64,000 nt of DNA from Lunularia cruciata (GCA_948567375.1 OX419758.1:67275001-67339000), one strand, 5' to 3'; shown: positions 22,727-33,105, numbered from the stretch's first letter. Notes: generated by a model not told the origin, from the sequence alone. Program-made: numbers and translations.

Positions 22727-23101
22727 TCATCCCATGCTTGTGGAGATAGACGATCTCTTGTTTACTACAATAACAAAAAAGGATCTCTCCTCCACCTCAA
22801 TTGCATAAGTCTTCAAAACTAGCCTATCTGCAACCACAAAATGAGAGGAAAGTAGGGGTTCATAGAGAGCCCAACTATCTAAAAATGCTAGAGGTGCCAT
22901 CTCCTCCATAGATAATAGGCCTACCTCTTTGCACAAGATTGGTGTAGATGTTTGTCTATGTGCCAAATCCCCCATCATACACTCAAATGTCCTTGGTCCA
23001 ATGACATCACCAAAGACATCCATAATCCTCCTATAGAAGCTCTCAAACATGATATGAAAGTCAAGGAAAGAAGAACTGTGTAGAGAAGATACATCGGTCA
23101 A
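22727..23101 (-). pseudogene. RT thumb region of the minus-strand non-LTR copy
   Basis: A 124-codon frame with RRIMDVFGDVIG, CKEVGLLSMEEMAPLAFLDSWAL and a following helix. The G-L-x-S...AP.AFL.SWA pattern is conserved just after the palm in non-LTR reverse transcriptases of this type. The palm itself is upstream in broken frames. Confidence 0.6.
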
Positions 23102-23910
23102 TGTGCAATACTAGAAGAGAGTATACCAAATGCCACTTTTGGATCTCCTAGTAGAGGAAGTTCATCCACATGGAGCTTATCCTCTACAAGTGCAGTGTCT
23201 AAGAAGCATGTGAAAAGATCCTCGGATCCTACTAGCACTCCAAGGATACATAGTCCATTTGTAAATATGACACACTTTTATGGAAGCTCAAGGTGAGGAA
23301 GGATACCTGAAGAGGCCCATGCTCTACACCTTGACTCTCAAGCCTACAAGATGTAGCTTGATAGTCAAGTGATCAAAGGCCTACCTAATCTGATCTACAT
23401 GGCACACAATGTGTGTGTCATTTGCTAAGAAGTTAAATACACAAACCTAGCATGGTCAAAGTAGTAAATAAGAGAGCTTTGAAGTGAGTCATGGCAAACA
23501 AAGGTCCCCCTAAAGGATCTCCTTATCATGTAACAACAATTGACTCCAAGATGGTGACTCCCTCTTATGACCACCCATGCTGGTAGTAAAGGGAGCAAGA
23601 GAGCCATAGAACTACCACAAAAAAGGAATGAGACTCACCAAGGATCCACCGGCCTCCCTAAACTCTCTTAGATGGATGCTTGAGAGATGCTATTAAAACT
23701 GTTCTCAACATCCACCTGAAGGACAACCCACTCCAAATGGATATCTATAAGTACCTTGATGCCTAAGAAATAGCTTTGCAACCTCTAGGTGTAGCTACTC
23801 CAAACTGATGGACTAAAATGCTCTCAGAAGTGAGATCCATATTGTGACTGACCAAGAGCAAAAGATCTGTCCAATCCATTACTACTCATATGTTTGAGAC
23901 CACACATTCT

Positions 23911-24359
23911 GATCTTCTTTTCTAATGGGAGAGGAGAGGGAATGAGAGAGAGAGAGAAGAGGCAAGGAATGGAAGGTTATTCTAGAGTTTTAAAGAGCTG
24001 ACCTGCATACATCACATGAGTGAATAGACTATTTTGTTCATTTTTCAATTTTGGTTCCATATGTACCTAGATTGAAGGCTATGAAGAATTGAGTACAAAA
24101 TTATGATGACTTTTAGGTTTTTTAGGATTTAAAGTGATAATTTCACATTGAGAGTGATATGTCACAAATTTTCACTTCTGATCTCTTAGTATTCATGCTC
24201 GTTCCATGTGAACTTAGTTTGAAAATTTTTGAGATAGAAATTGAAAGGTATGCAAGTTTATAGTTTTTAGGGTTTGGAGGGATTGTTTTTACTCATGTGA
24301 GTTGGGATGTGAAGGGTTGTGGTTTTGAAAGTATGGGAAGATAAGGAAAGGAGCATTAT
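23911..24359. other. Spacer between head-to-head non-LTR copies
   Basis: Contains a GA-rich microsatellite at about 23,925-23,965 and otherwise AT-rich sequence. No coding signal is seen. It is the axis of the inverted pair of non-LTR copies. Confidence 0.5.
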
Positions 24360-25369
24360 GTGATACAATTGTTATTCTTGTGCTAGCCATGGCTACACAT
24401 CTCCATGTGGGGCCGCCCAGAGTGGCTCGGGATACACCATGCCCAATGTGTCATTGATGCTTTACCTTGCAAGGAGTAAAGACCTATGTGGGAAGGACGC
24501 ACAAGGACTATGATCTGACCACTTGGGATGCTCACATGAGGCAAGCAACCACATTGATAATGATGGCACTTGAGATTATGCATGCTTCTTCTATCCTTTT
24601 GTGGACCGTTCCAAGTATACCAATCCGAGTCATAGGAGTGGTTAGCATCTCAAGCAGATTGTATCTTGGTACTATTTGATAATAGTTTTCCATGCATCCA
24701 TCTATTTTATATACTACCCTATACAATCCATGATGAGGCTAGGTAGGCTTTTTGCCTACCACTTTCATTGGCACGTGATCCCTATGAGACAGATTCTGCC
24801 ATATGATACCACAAAGTCCACTCTATTACAATAGTGTAGGACATTGGATCAAGCAAGAGAGTTTAGTAGAGCAGCATGAGCACTACACCCTCTATTTATG
24901 GGTAGTCCCACTCATGAGACTATCTCTTCATTATGCTCACTATATCATATGGCAAGAGAGAGAGAGAGTACCATTAGAGGTCTTAGATTATCAGCCTGAA
25001 TAGCTTTTATGTCTTGATAGGTTACTTTTTTCATAAGCATTTGCACTATCCCTCGCCTTTCCTCAAGAGTCTTGTAAGGGATGGTATATGAGCATCTTAG
25101 AGATTACTTTCAGGCAAATGATCCTTCTAGTGGATTTACCAAGCTATTTCAGGTGGCTACAATAGTAGCAAGGGGAGATATTCCTATGTCAATTAGTCAA
25201 TGTTAAGGGATAGTCAACATTTTGCAATGGAAAAGTGCATAGAGGCATTAGACCAATTGCTTTTGGAGAGATTTTTTGCGCTTGGCCAGTTACACCATTG
25301 TCCTTCACCATCAATTTCACTTCTGTGAGCACCTCAATCCACATTAGTTTGGAGTAGCTACACATAAAG
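24360..25369 (+). mobile_element. 5' part of the plus-strand non-LTR copy
   Basis: A possible start at about 24,388 (MATHLHVGPPRVAR, followed by PCPMCH), then decayed coding sequence. Near 25,190-25,365 it reads FAMEKCIEALDQLLLERFFALGQL and aligns with the minus copy at about 23,790-23,900 up to TTTGGAGTAGCTACAC. There it is cut by the chromodomain element at 25,370. It resumes at 30,996. Confidence 0.65.
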
Positions 25370-25473
25370 GGTAAAAGACCAAATCTGAGGAGAAAAATAG
25401 GAGAATGGAAACTCACATTGGAACACATGAATGAGGGAACACTATGAATGTCTAGCATGAGCTTTGGCTTTGG

Positions 25474-25481
25474 TATTTATA
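25474..25481 (-). promoter_or_regulatory. TATA box in the chromovirus LTR
   Basis: TATAAATA on the minus strand, also present in the other LTR at about 30,688-30,695. The heat-shock-element cluster lies immediately upstream of it in the direction of transcription. Confidence 0.7.
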
Positions 25482-25502
25482 GGTAGCATACAAGGCCCTT
25501 GA

Positions 25503-25684
25503 GAAGCTTCTCAAGCCGCTTTCTTAGAGTGCAAGCCAAGTTAACTAGGAAGCTTCTCAAGAAGCTTCCTTCTAGAAGCCGCCTACTTGGCATGCAAGCT
25601 AAGCTAGTTGGAAGCTTCTAGAAGCTTCCTTCTAGAAGCTACTTACTTAAGGTGCAAGCTAAGTTAACCGGGAAGCTTCCCAAG
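25503..25684 (-). promoter_or_regulatory. Cluster of heat-shock elements in the chromovirus LTR
   Basis: Repeated GAAGCTTC and TTCTAGAA blocks. At 25,611-25,628 GAAGCTTCTAGAAGCTTC is four perfect alternating nGAAn/nTTCn units, the binding pattern of heat-shock factor trimers. Further two-unit blocks are at 25,503, 25,549, 25,561, 25,570, 25,621-25,637 and 25,672-25,690. The same cluster is in the other LTR (four-unit core at 30,824-30,841). All lie 20-210 bp upstream of the TATA box in element orientation. Confidence 0.75.
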
Positions 25685-25817
25685 AAGCTTCCTAGATACT
25701 TCCGGAATATTCTAGGCTACTTTGTCTTATGTGCTACTTCGTAAGCCCGACTAACTTCGTCGCTAAACTCCATATTGTTATATATTCCCCCACCGCTAGT
25801 TGGTGACGTCCTCATTG

Positions 25818-25991
25818 CTAGTGAGCTTTGAATTCCTGGATGGCCGTCTGTGCATTCTGGAGGTGAGAAAGAGGCTCCCAAGTGGCATCATGAAGGGGAT
25901 ACCCTTTCCAAAGGACCTTGTACTCCGTATGTTGGCGACGGCCTCGTTGGATATGGGGACGCGCAAGGATACGATCAACTTCGTACTCCTC
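25818..25991 (-). CDS. Chromodomain of the chromovirus integrase
   Basis: Starts EEYEVDRILAR and continues with TEYKVLWKGYP, ATWEPLSHL and AIQEF before the stop at 25,818-25,820. It has the aromatic-cage positions Y, W and W of chromodomains, which bind methylated H3 and direct integration into heterochromatin. It lies in the expected position C-terminal to integrase. The frame between it and the integrase is interrupted. Confidence 0.9.
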   Translation of the reverse strand, partial: EEYEVDRILARPHIQRGRRQHTEYKVLWKGYPLHDATWEPLSHLQNAQTAIQEFKAH

Positions 25992-26171
25992 ATGATCATT
26001 GATAGGGACAGGAAGAGGGGGATGTTGGACTCAAGAGGAAAAGGAAGAGGGGTTAGGAACAAAGGGTTTCAACTTGGAAACATGAAAGACAAGATGGATA
26101 CACATGTGACAAGGTAAGGCAAGTCGAGAAGCAACAGGAGAGACAATTTAGGTGATATCAAAGGGTCCTAT

Positions 26172-26975
26172 CTAGTTAGGGGCAAGTTTACAAACTTGGG
26201 TATCAAGTGGGAGAGGGAGGTTACTGGAGGATAGCATGACTTTATCATCAACTTCAAATGTGAGATCACGATGATGGTGGTCCGCATATTGTTTTTGGCG
26301 ATTCTGAGCCACAAGGAGGTGAGACTTGGCTTGTTGGAGCGATTGGGATATAGTGGTCAAGAATGTGGAAGTATGAGGAACTTGAGATGGAGAGGGAGCA
26401 AGAAGAGAATCTAGAACAAGCGGATCTTGGCTAAAATTGAGAAAGAAGGGAGAAAATCTGGTGCTTGCCTATTTGGAATTGTTGTAGGCAAATTCTGCAG
26501 TTGCAAGACATTCATCCCAATTGGTATGGTGGACATTGACAAAGTCTTGCAACATATCCTCCAATGTACGATTTTCACGTTCGGTTTGTCCATCAGTTTG
26601 AGGATGATAGGCCGTGGACAAAGCAAGCTTGGTGCGAAGTATCTGGAAGAGTGCTTGCCAAAACTTCCCAGTAAATTGAGGATCACGGTCAGAGATGAGT
26701 ACACATGGCATCCCATGATGCTTGAAGACATTGTCAAAGTAGATTTGCGCTAAGGTTAGAGCATCCATGGTATCATAGGTTGGTGCCAAGTGGATTTGCT
26801 TACTAAGCTTATCCACAAACACCACGATTGCGGTGTGTCCTTGTTTTGTCTTTGGCAAGGATGTGATGAGATCCAAGCTCACATGCTCCCAGCGAGCGGA
26901 TGGAATGGCGAGTGGTTGAAGGAGTCCACTCAGCTTTTGGTTACTGGCCTTGTTACGTTGGTAGCTCTCACACAA
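26172..26975 (-). pseudogene. Integrase of the chromovirus
   Basis: The core frame (26,975-26,469) has CESYQRNKAS (end of the HHCC finger), WEHVSLDLITSLPKT (first Asp), VLISDRDPQFTGKFW (second Asp) and HPQTDGQTERENRTLEDML (Glu). A second frame (26,360-26,172) carries QNRQKQYADHHHRDLTFEVDDKVML, the GPY/F-proximal region. A stop near 26,465 separates them. Confidence 0.9.
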
Positions 26976-27104
26976 TCTGACAAATTCTCAAACATCTCGT
27001 GTCATGTTGGGCCCCCACCATTGACGTTGGAGGGTACCCAAGGTCTTATCCACACCCATGTGACCAGCGATGGATAAATCATGGGCTTCTTGAAGGCACA
27101 CAAG

Positions 27105-27827
27105 TTAAGGATCACCTTGGGTTGGAACATAGATCCGGTCCGCATGGATTAGAAGGCCTTCCTTGAAGGAGAAGGTGTTGTACTCCTTGTCACCTATTGT
27201 TAGATGACCATGTACCATTTGGAAGAAGGGATCTTGTTGTAGAGCTAACCGAAACTCGTTATGGATCTTGGGGTCAATTGACACCGTCGTAATTGCTGCC
27301 ACGATTAGAGGAAGGGACTTCAAATCAGGTTGTCATGATAGAGCATCAGGGATGACATGGAACCGACCTGGTTTGTACTCAAGTTTGATGTCAAACAATT
27401 GAAGTTGCTCTTCCCATCAATGATGTCGACTCTTCATGTGCTCCAAGTGTAAATTCTACAACAATGGCTTGTGATCAGTTCACATGATCACTTGTTTCCC
27501 TAAGAGATAATGCCTCCATACCTTGGTGGCATATACCATTGCAAGTTGTTCCTGATCTCAAGCAGAATAATTTCTTTCAGCTATATTTAGTCGGTGAGAC
27601 ACAAAGGCAATGGGATGTAGTCCATCCGGAAATTCTTGTTGCAACATAGCTCCAATTGCAAAGTTAGAAGCATCAAAATCAACCACACAAGGTAGTTGAG
27701 GATCATATGGTTGAAGAATGGGTCTTGAAGGCACCATATGTTTCAACTTCTGGAATGCTTCTTCATGTTTGGTGTTCCACTGGAAGCTCGAGTTCTTTCC
27801 CAAGAGGTTAGTCAATGGTGCAGCCAC
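27105..27827 (-). pseudogene. RNase H and connection of the chromovirus
   Basis: At 27,827-27,558: APLTNLLGKNSSFQW, a helix with AFQKLKHMVPSRPIL, then VVDFDASNFAIGAML and HPIAFVSHRLNIAERNYSA, the RNase H start. At 27,323-27,105: the linker toward integrase (EYNTFSFKEGLLIHADRIYVP). Several stops lie between the two parts. Confidence 0.85.
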
Positions 27828-28051
27828 ATGAGCATATTAGTGGATGAACCGCCGGTAAAAACTGGCCAATCCATTGAATGCCCGTACTTATGTAGCATCC
27901 TTTGGGGTAGGCCAATCAGTAATGGCCTTGATCTTCTCTTCCTCCATCTTGATCCCCTCTGATGAGATCTTATGACCCAAGAAGGTAACCTCCTTCTGCC
28001 AAAAAGCACACTTTGACTTCTTGCAGTAAAATTTCCATTGTTGTAGTCATC

Positions 28052-29125
28052 TTAGGACTTCTCGCACAGATTCACGTGTTCTGCCTCTGTCTTGCTATAG
28101 ATTAAGATATCATCCAAGAACACCCCCACTGACTGATCCAATAGTCCATCCAACACCCGATGCATCTGATCCATGAAGATTGTTGGAGCATTAGTGAATC
28201 GAAAAGGTAGAACTCTCCACTCAAAATGTCCATACCTTGTGCGGAAGGCAATCTTTTGCACATCTTCTCTATCAATCGGAATTTGCCAATAGCTGCTACA
28301 AAGATCCAACCTGGAAAAGTAACGTGCTCCACTTAGTTGATCAAGTAAGTCATCGATCCGAGGCAAGGGATATGCATTCTTCACGGTTTGCTTATTGAGC
28401 CCACGGTAATCAATACAAAAATGAAGTCATCCATCCTTCTTTGGAACAAATAGTACCGGTGATCCCCAAGGAGAGGTGCTATGTCGTATGAAATCCTTCT
28501 CCAACAACTCTGTAAGTGTTGTTTGCAACTCCTCCAACTCCTTTGGTGAGAGCCGATAGATTGGTCTACTCATTGGAGTACTCCCTAGCAATAACTTGAT
28601 CTTGAAGGGCATACCTCGATCAAAGAGTAATCCCTTTGGCAAATCATCCAGAAACATATCTGCAAACTCTTGAACTATCCAATCAACCATCACTTGATGC
28701 GGCACTTGGCCCTCCTCAGATTGTTCTTGTGCAATTGGCTTGATCCACACCACGAATACAGACTTATCTTCCTCCAAAGCTTGCTCTATGGTTGCTTCCT
28801 TAACAAACTTCCCTTCTAGTGACTCGTCTCTCTTCCAAGCTTGCTCCATGGTTGCCTTCTTGGCAAACTTCCCATCCTGGGACTCATCTCCTTTCCAGAT
28901 TCGCTCTATGGCTATCTTCTCGATAAACTTCCCATCTTGGGACTGACTATTCTTAGGTGTCTTACTCAGAGGTGCCAGACAACCTAATTGGAAATTCCTA
29001 CCTTGGTGTTGTACTTGAATCTGGCGTCGGGTCCAATCAAATTGAACCTTATGACATTCAAGCCAAGGTAGACCTAGAATGATATCATAGTATAGAGGTA
29101 CCACTACAAACCTCATACACTCCAA
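28052..29125 (-). pseudogene. Protease end and reverse transcriptase of the chromovirus
   Basis: The upper frame (29,125-28,427) has IILGLPWLECH (protease C-terminus), a linker with three 20-residue repeats (28,763-28,942), and the RT start RPIYRLSPKELEELQ...SPWGSPVLFVPKKDG. The lower frame (28,384-28,052) has the palm: NAYPLPRIDDLLDQL, FSRLDLCSSYWQI and the catalytic FLDDILIYS. The switch between frames falls at about 28,420, where the R-x-C-x-DYR motif is corrupted. Confidence 0.9.
28763..28942 (-). repeat. Three tandem 60-bp (20-residue) repeats in the chromovirus pol linker
   Basis: Three in-frame copies starting SQDGKF, SQDGKF and SLEGKF, each with a K/E-rich middle and a W or L before an acidic end. 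They lie between the protease and the RT, where chromoviruses usually have a short variable linker. Confidence 0.85.
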
Positions 29126-29379
29126 ATACTCCTTCCCAATCTTGAAGGTAACAGATGCGAGGTGCGGAATGCATAACCCTTTCTACCATCCGCCATCATC
29201 AAACTACTTCCAATCACTGGCTTGATAGGAATACCCAATTCCTTTGCTACTTGCATAGACATGCAATTCTCTGAACTTCCAGAATCAACCAACATCCTAC
29301 AACCGCTATTAGATATCATACCTTGCAAGTGAAGCAGACTTGCATAGGTCAAGCCTTCAATCCCATTGGAACTAATCAA
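29113..29379 (-). pseudogene. Aspartic protease of the chromovirus
   Basis: Contains MLVDSGSSENCMS, the D-S-G active site, followed by AKELGIPI and the flap region. It overlaps the next frame at 29,125, so the polyprotein is shifted here. Confidence 0.85.
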
Positions 29380-29439
29380 GCTCCTAGTAGGCGGCTCAAA
29401 ATCTCCTACTGGGATTCCTCATTTCCCTGATCATTCCGC

Positions 29440-29960
29440 TCCACAACCTCCACTTGGGCAACTTGTTGAGGTCGTCCATTCTTAAGTGGACATTCAGCAA
29501 TGCGATGCCCCAATTGGCGACAATAAAAAAAACCACCATTTTGTCATAGTTTCTCCCTATCTACCATGCCCAGTGGTCTGCATTGAATTGCATCAATCTC
29601 CATTGGTGCTGGCTCCTCAACTTGTATGTAGTGTATTGGCAGGCTTTGTGGGGGTTGAGGTCGAGACCAAGTTGTTGCCACCAAGGAATCAAAACGTTCG
29701 GCCAACCGCATGGCTTCCTCCAAGTGTTGTGGCTCTTGCATGGTTACCTCTAATTTGGTTCTTGCCTTCAAGCCCCTCACAAATCGATCCAGAGCTTCAC
29801 CTTCCAAAATATCTGGAATTTGCATGATGGTGTTTTGGAACTACGTGATGTAACTTCTTACAGAGCCAATCTGTTTCAACTCTGCCAACTTATCCCGTGC
29901 AGCTCGTGTGGCATTTATAGCTTGGAACCGACTGATTATTGCGCTCTTGAATTCTGCCCA
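29440..29960 (-). pseudogene. Gag of the chromovirus
   Basis: The best frame (29,825-29,544) has IPDILEGEALDRFVRGLKARTKLEV and AMRLAERFDSL, typical of the capsid C-terminal region. Downstream, at about 29,480-29,540, a knuckle FYCRQLGHRIAECP remains in another frame. Upstream capsid sequence (to about 30,100) is present in broken frames. Confidence 0.8.
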
Positions 29961-30569
29961 TGTCAAGATCGGTGCAACCATTTGTCATTCGGCTTGCTCC
30001 ACTCGAAATCTCCACCATAGCTTTGCTACTCCATCCAATTGGCTAGAAGCCAAGAGAATCTATTTTTGCTCATCTTGTAGATTGGTTGCTTCAAAATAAT
30101 GTTCACAATCAAACACAAAATTCTCCACTACACCCAGGAGATTTTTGCCTTCAAATACCTTGGGTTTTGGAAATCAAATGCAATCTTCTCCATCTCGAAT
30201 TGGCGCTCTGTCTATCTGTTCTTGTCATTGCTGGTCTCGTTCATCCAACAATCAAGTAAGATGCTTGATTTGTTGTTGCATTGCAAGGATAACATCCGGT
30301 ATTGCCGCCATCGCTACTACTCTATTCCACTACACTCAATTTATCTACTTGATTAACACATAGATATAACACGTCCACCGTTCTCCATAAGTTACAACTG
30401 GAAGTATCAAGGGTTCCTCTGACACGGTGATCATATGTAGAAAATCCTGCCCAAAGCGCAAGGTAATGAATTGTGTGAAATGATGCTTTGGTAATATCTG
30501 GACATGAAAGTCCCAATGGTTTGGCAGAAGTGGATTTGGTGGTCCATAAATTCCATCCATCCCATTCCT

Positions 30570-30581
30570 GCTCTGATACCA
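30570..30581 (-). promoter_or_regulatory. Initiator-Met tRNA primer-binding site of the chromovirus
   Basis: On the minus strand TGGTATCAGAGC lies one base from the end of the 5' LTR. This is the canonical plant primer site complementary to initiator tRNA-Met. Confidence 0.92.
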
Positions 30582-30582
30582 A

Positions 30583-30995
30583 TGTAAAAGACCGAATCCG
30601 AGGAGAGAAATAGGAGAATGGAAACTCACATTGGGACACTTGAATGAGGGAAAACTCCAAATACCTAGCATGAGCTTTGGCTTTGGTATTTATAGGTAGC
30701 ATACAAGGCCCTTGAGAAGCTTCTCAAGCCGCTTTCTTAGAGTGCAAGCCAAGTTAACTAGGAAGCTTCTCAAGAAGCTTCCTTCTAGAAGCCGCCTACT
30801 TGGCATGCAAGCTAAGCTAGTTGGAAGCTTCTAGAAGCTTCCTTCTAGAAGCTACTTACTTAAGGTGCAAGCTAAGTTAACCGGGAAGCTTCCTAAGAAG
30901 CTTCCTAGATACTTCCGGAATATTCTAGGCTACTTTGTCTTATGTGCTACTTCGTAAGCCCAACTAACTTCGTCGCTAAACTCCATATTGTTACA
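30583..30995 (-). repeat. 5' LTR of the chromovirus
   Basis: 413 bp, with TGTAAAAG at its inner end and TTACA at the outer end. It carries the same TATA box and heat-shock-element cluster as the 3' copy. Confidence 0.93.
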
Positions 30996-31545
30996 TAGAG
31001 GTTGCAAGGCTATTTCCCTGTGCATCAAGGCACTCCTAGATATCCATCCAAAGTGGATTTTCCTCGGGTGTATGTTGAGAATGCTTTGAATAGCATCTCT
31101 AAACAATCCATCTTTAGAGAGCTTAGGGAGGTGAGTGGATCCTTGGCAAGTATCATTCTTTTTGTGCAGTCATTCTATGGCTCTTCTGCTTCCTTTTACT
31201 ACTATCATGGTTGGTCATAGGAAGGAGTCATTGTTTTGGAGTCAGTTATAGGTACACAACAAGGAGATCCTTTAAGGGGACCTTTGTTTGCCATGGCTTG
31301 CTTCAAAGCTATCTTATCTACTACTTTGGCCTTGCCAAGTTGTGTATTCTCTCCTTAGCAAGCAATATACACATTGTGAGCCCCGTAGATCAGATTAGGC
31401 AGGTCTTTGATCACTTGACTACCAAACTACATCTTATAACATTGAGAGTCAAGGTGTCAAAGTGAAAAGTATGGTCCCCTTCAGGTATCCCTCCCAACCT
31501 CAAACTTCCAGAGGGGTGTGTCGCATCTACAGATTGACTCTCTCA
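30996..31545 (+). mobile_element. RT core of the plus-strand non-LTR copy
   Basis: Resumes right after the chromovirus with GCTATTTCCCTG. The palm shows VDFPRVYVENALNSISKQSIFRELR, SLASIILFVQSFYGS, then a QQGDPL...GPLFAMAC segment split over two frames (about 31,255-31,300), NIHIVSPVDQIRQ..DHL and LRVKVSK...WSPSGIPPNLKLP. These match the minus copy step by step up to about 31,540, where similarity stops. The expected thumb is missing. Only the C-terminal end reappears at 34,190. Confidence 0.75.
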
Positions 31546-32499
31546 TAGTGAGTGTACTTTATCCCTCCAAAAGAATGTCTGACCTTTCCTTTTCCTTTTC
31601 CTTCTATTTCAAGATGTGCAAATCCCTCTAATGGATCGAAGGGGTCTGACTTTTGGAAGTACACGGATATTAGAATCCGTCACATAATTTGTTTGGTTTT
31701 CCATAAAGTTCTTGTTTACCCTGCATGGCAAGGGTTCGAATTTTATGGCAATAATTGAAGCAGAGCCAGAGCATGACAAATTGCTTACGATTTCTTGATA
31801 GTCACGGTTTCACTCTAGCAAATAATACGTGACTATATTCTCCTCTTGAACTGCGATCCTGCTGCTTCACCGGCTCATGCACGATACAGCTTAAAAAGAT
31901 CTAGAGCTCGGGGATTCTTAACGACATATAAACTTAAAGCAATACTACCCCAGAAAAAAAAACCATCCACGCGCTAAAGCATCCTTTGACAAGCACAACT
32001 CCAGCCACTTCCCAACCTATGTTCCTTGTTTGAAATAATAGCACCGTAAGCAACAAGGTGAAACCACAACAGACATGACCGCAAGCGGTCATGCATCTTG
32101 GGGCTTCATGAGTTGTCAGCCTCGTTACGCAGGTTGGTGTGATTTAAGAAACGAGTGGAAGACATACAAGTCCCTGATTTTAGTTAAATTACACGGGAGA
32201 GACATACTGTAAGTGGAAAAATTAAGGTGGGACGGTAAGTTGCTGCATGAGTTTGTTTGAATAGCTCCACTTTACAAAGCCCACATATGGTCACATGTGT
32301 TTTGTTTTCTACTTACAGCTACCGTATGTAAGGTCCACAAAACATACTTACAGAACTCCCAATTTGGCCTCACCTACAAGTGATATTCTGGTAAGGATCA
32401 TTCCCTTAACCCCGGCCGCTTATGTGAAAAGCAATCATGCTTCTTTAATTTCTGAAGCCTCCCTTTGACAAAGATGAAGATAGCGCTATGTCCAGCTGA
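31546..32499. other. Spacer 3' of the germin-like gene
   Basis: No coding domain recognised. The first 200 bp have CTTTTCC-rich sequence. The stretch from about 31,760 is less AT-rich and includes the presumed 3' UTR and terminator of the germin-like gene. Confidence 0.45.
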
Positions 32500-33105
32500 T
32501 CAGTTCAAAGTCATGGATTTGAGCTCCTCGATTATATCCACTGGCAGCTTAAACGCTTTGCCAAGAACTTCGTTGTCAATGAAGGGTTGGGAGTTGAAGA
32601 TGGCAGGCGGAAAGCTCAGACGGCCAGCATTTTCACTGTTGAACGCTGCAAACGCTGTAGCGGTCTCATTTCGGCTCCGATTAATCTGGAAGTGGAGGAG
32701 ACCCATGGGGAAAACACATGCATCCATCGGTTTCAAGTGCACAGTGTAGAGCTTATTCGTTGTATCCATGATCCCCACATCCAGTTCTCCTGAGAGAAGA
32801 ATAAAGAACTCACTAGCGCGGGGATGAATGTGGAGTGAGTTCATGGAGAAAGGCCCAAACTTCGCCAGACCTCCAGCTATTCCCAAGCCCTTCACAGCAG
32901 GAAACTGTTTGATGAACGCAAAGTTGACAACGAAGACCCCCAGTGGCTGTTCCGGAAGATTGCGCCAGCCTGTGTAAGTTAGATTATCTCCTGATGTGAC
33001 GTTGATGCCGAAGTCAGTGGTGAGAAGTGGGTCGGTTGATGCTACAGGACTTGCACTCGATATCAGTTGCAAAACCACCAGGCCGAAGACGATTATCCCA
33101 CCCAT
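32500..33105 (-). CDS. Germin-like protein (secreted cupin)
   Basis: 201 residues from the ATG at 33,105. It begins with a hydrophobic signal peptide (MGGIIVFGLVVLQLISSASP), so it should be secreted. Cupin motif 1 is SLHIHPRASEFFILLSGELDVG with the two His and the Glu. Motif 2 is FPMGLLHFQIN with the last His, so the Mn-binding set is complete. The N-terminal cysteine pair of typical seed-plant germins is absent. The mature protein starts near DPLLTTDF. Germin-like proteins are hexameric apoplastic Mn-proteins; some are superoxide dismutases or oxalate oxidases, and which applies here cannot be told. The frame is open for 18 more codons upstream, but TTTCTGACAG just before the chosen ATG looks like a 3' splice site, so an upstream exon or UTR intron is likely. 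It lies between pieces of a non-LTR copy. Confidence 0.9.
   Translation of the reverse strand: MGGIIVFGLVVLQLISSASPVASTDPLLTTDFGINVTSGDNLTYTGWRNLPEQPLGVFVVNFAFIKQFPAVKGLGIAGGLAKFGPFSMNSLHIHPRASEFFILLSGELDVGIMDTTNKLYTVHLKPMDACVFPMGLLHFQINRSRNETATAFAAFNSENAGRLSFPPAIFNSQPFIDNEVLGKAFKLPVDIIEELKSMTLN

Larger units (their letters stand above)
21707..23910 (-). mobile_element. Non-LTR retrotransposon remnant, minus-strand copy
   Basis: Read leftwards: QFGVATPRGCKAI (conserved segment before RT), a broken RT with a QQGDPL-like motif shifted to IRRSFRGTFVCH (about 23,520), WASSGIP, a GLLSMEEMAPLAFLDSWAL thumb (22,727-23,101), then a zinc knuckle and endonuclease-like domain (about 22,470-21,960). The same modules occur in the plus-strand copy at 24,360-34,680, and the two face each other head to head. 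The QQGDPL, thumb and C-terminal order is that of non-LTR retrotransposons. Many stops mean it is dead. I see no target-site duplication or poly(A) tail. Confidence 0.75.
25370..25782 (-). repeat. 3' LTR of the chromovirus
   Basis: 413 bp, matching 30,583-30,995. The terminal TG/CA is mutated here (GG at the left, TATA at the right). It is preceded in element orientation by the purine-rich GGTGGGGGAATA (about 25,783-25,796). Confidence 0.92.
25370..30995 (-). mobile_element. Chromodomain Ty3/gypsy element (chromovirus) inserted in the non-LTR copy
   Basis: A 5.63-kb minus-strand element with two 413-bp LTRs (25,370-25,782 and 30,583-30,995), an initiator-Met primer site, gag, protease, RT, RNase H, integrase and a C-terminal chromodomain, in the order of plant chromoviruses. 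Flanking TAAAG (25,365-25,369) and TAGAG (30,996-31,000) are a slightly diverged target-site duplication. The paralogous copy at about 23,780 shows the uninterrupted site (GCTACACCTAGAGGTTGC). Reading frames contain stops, so it is inactive as is. Confidence 0.93.
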
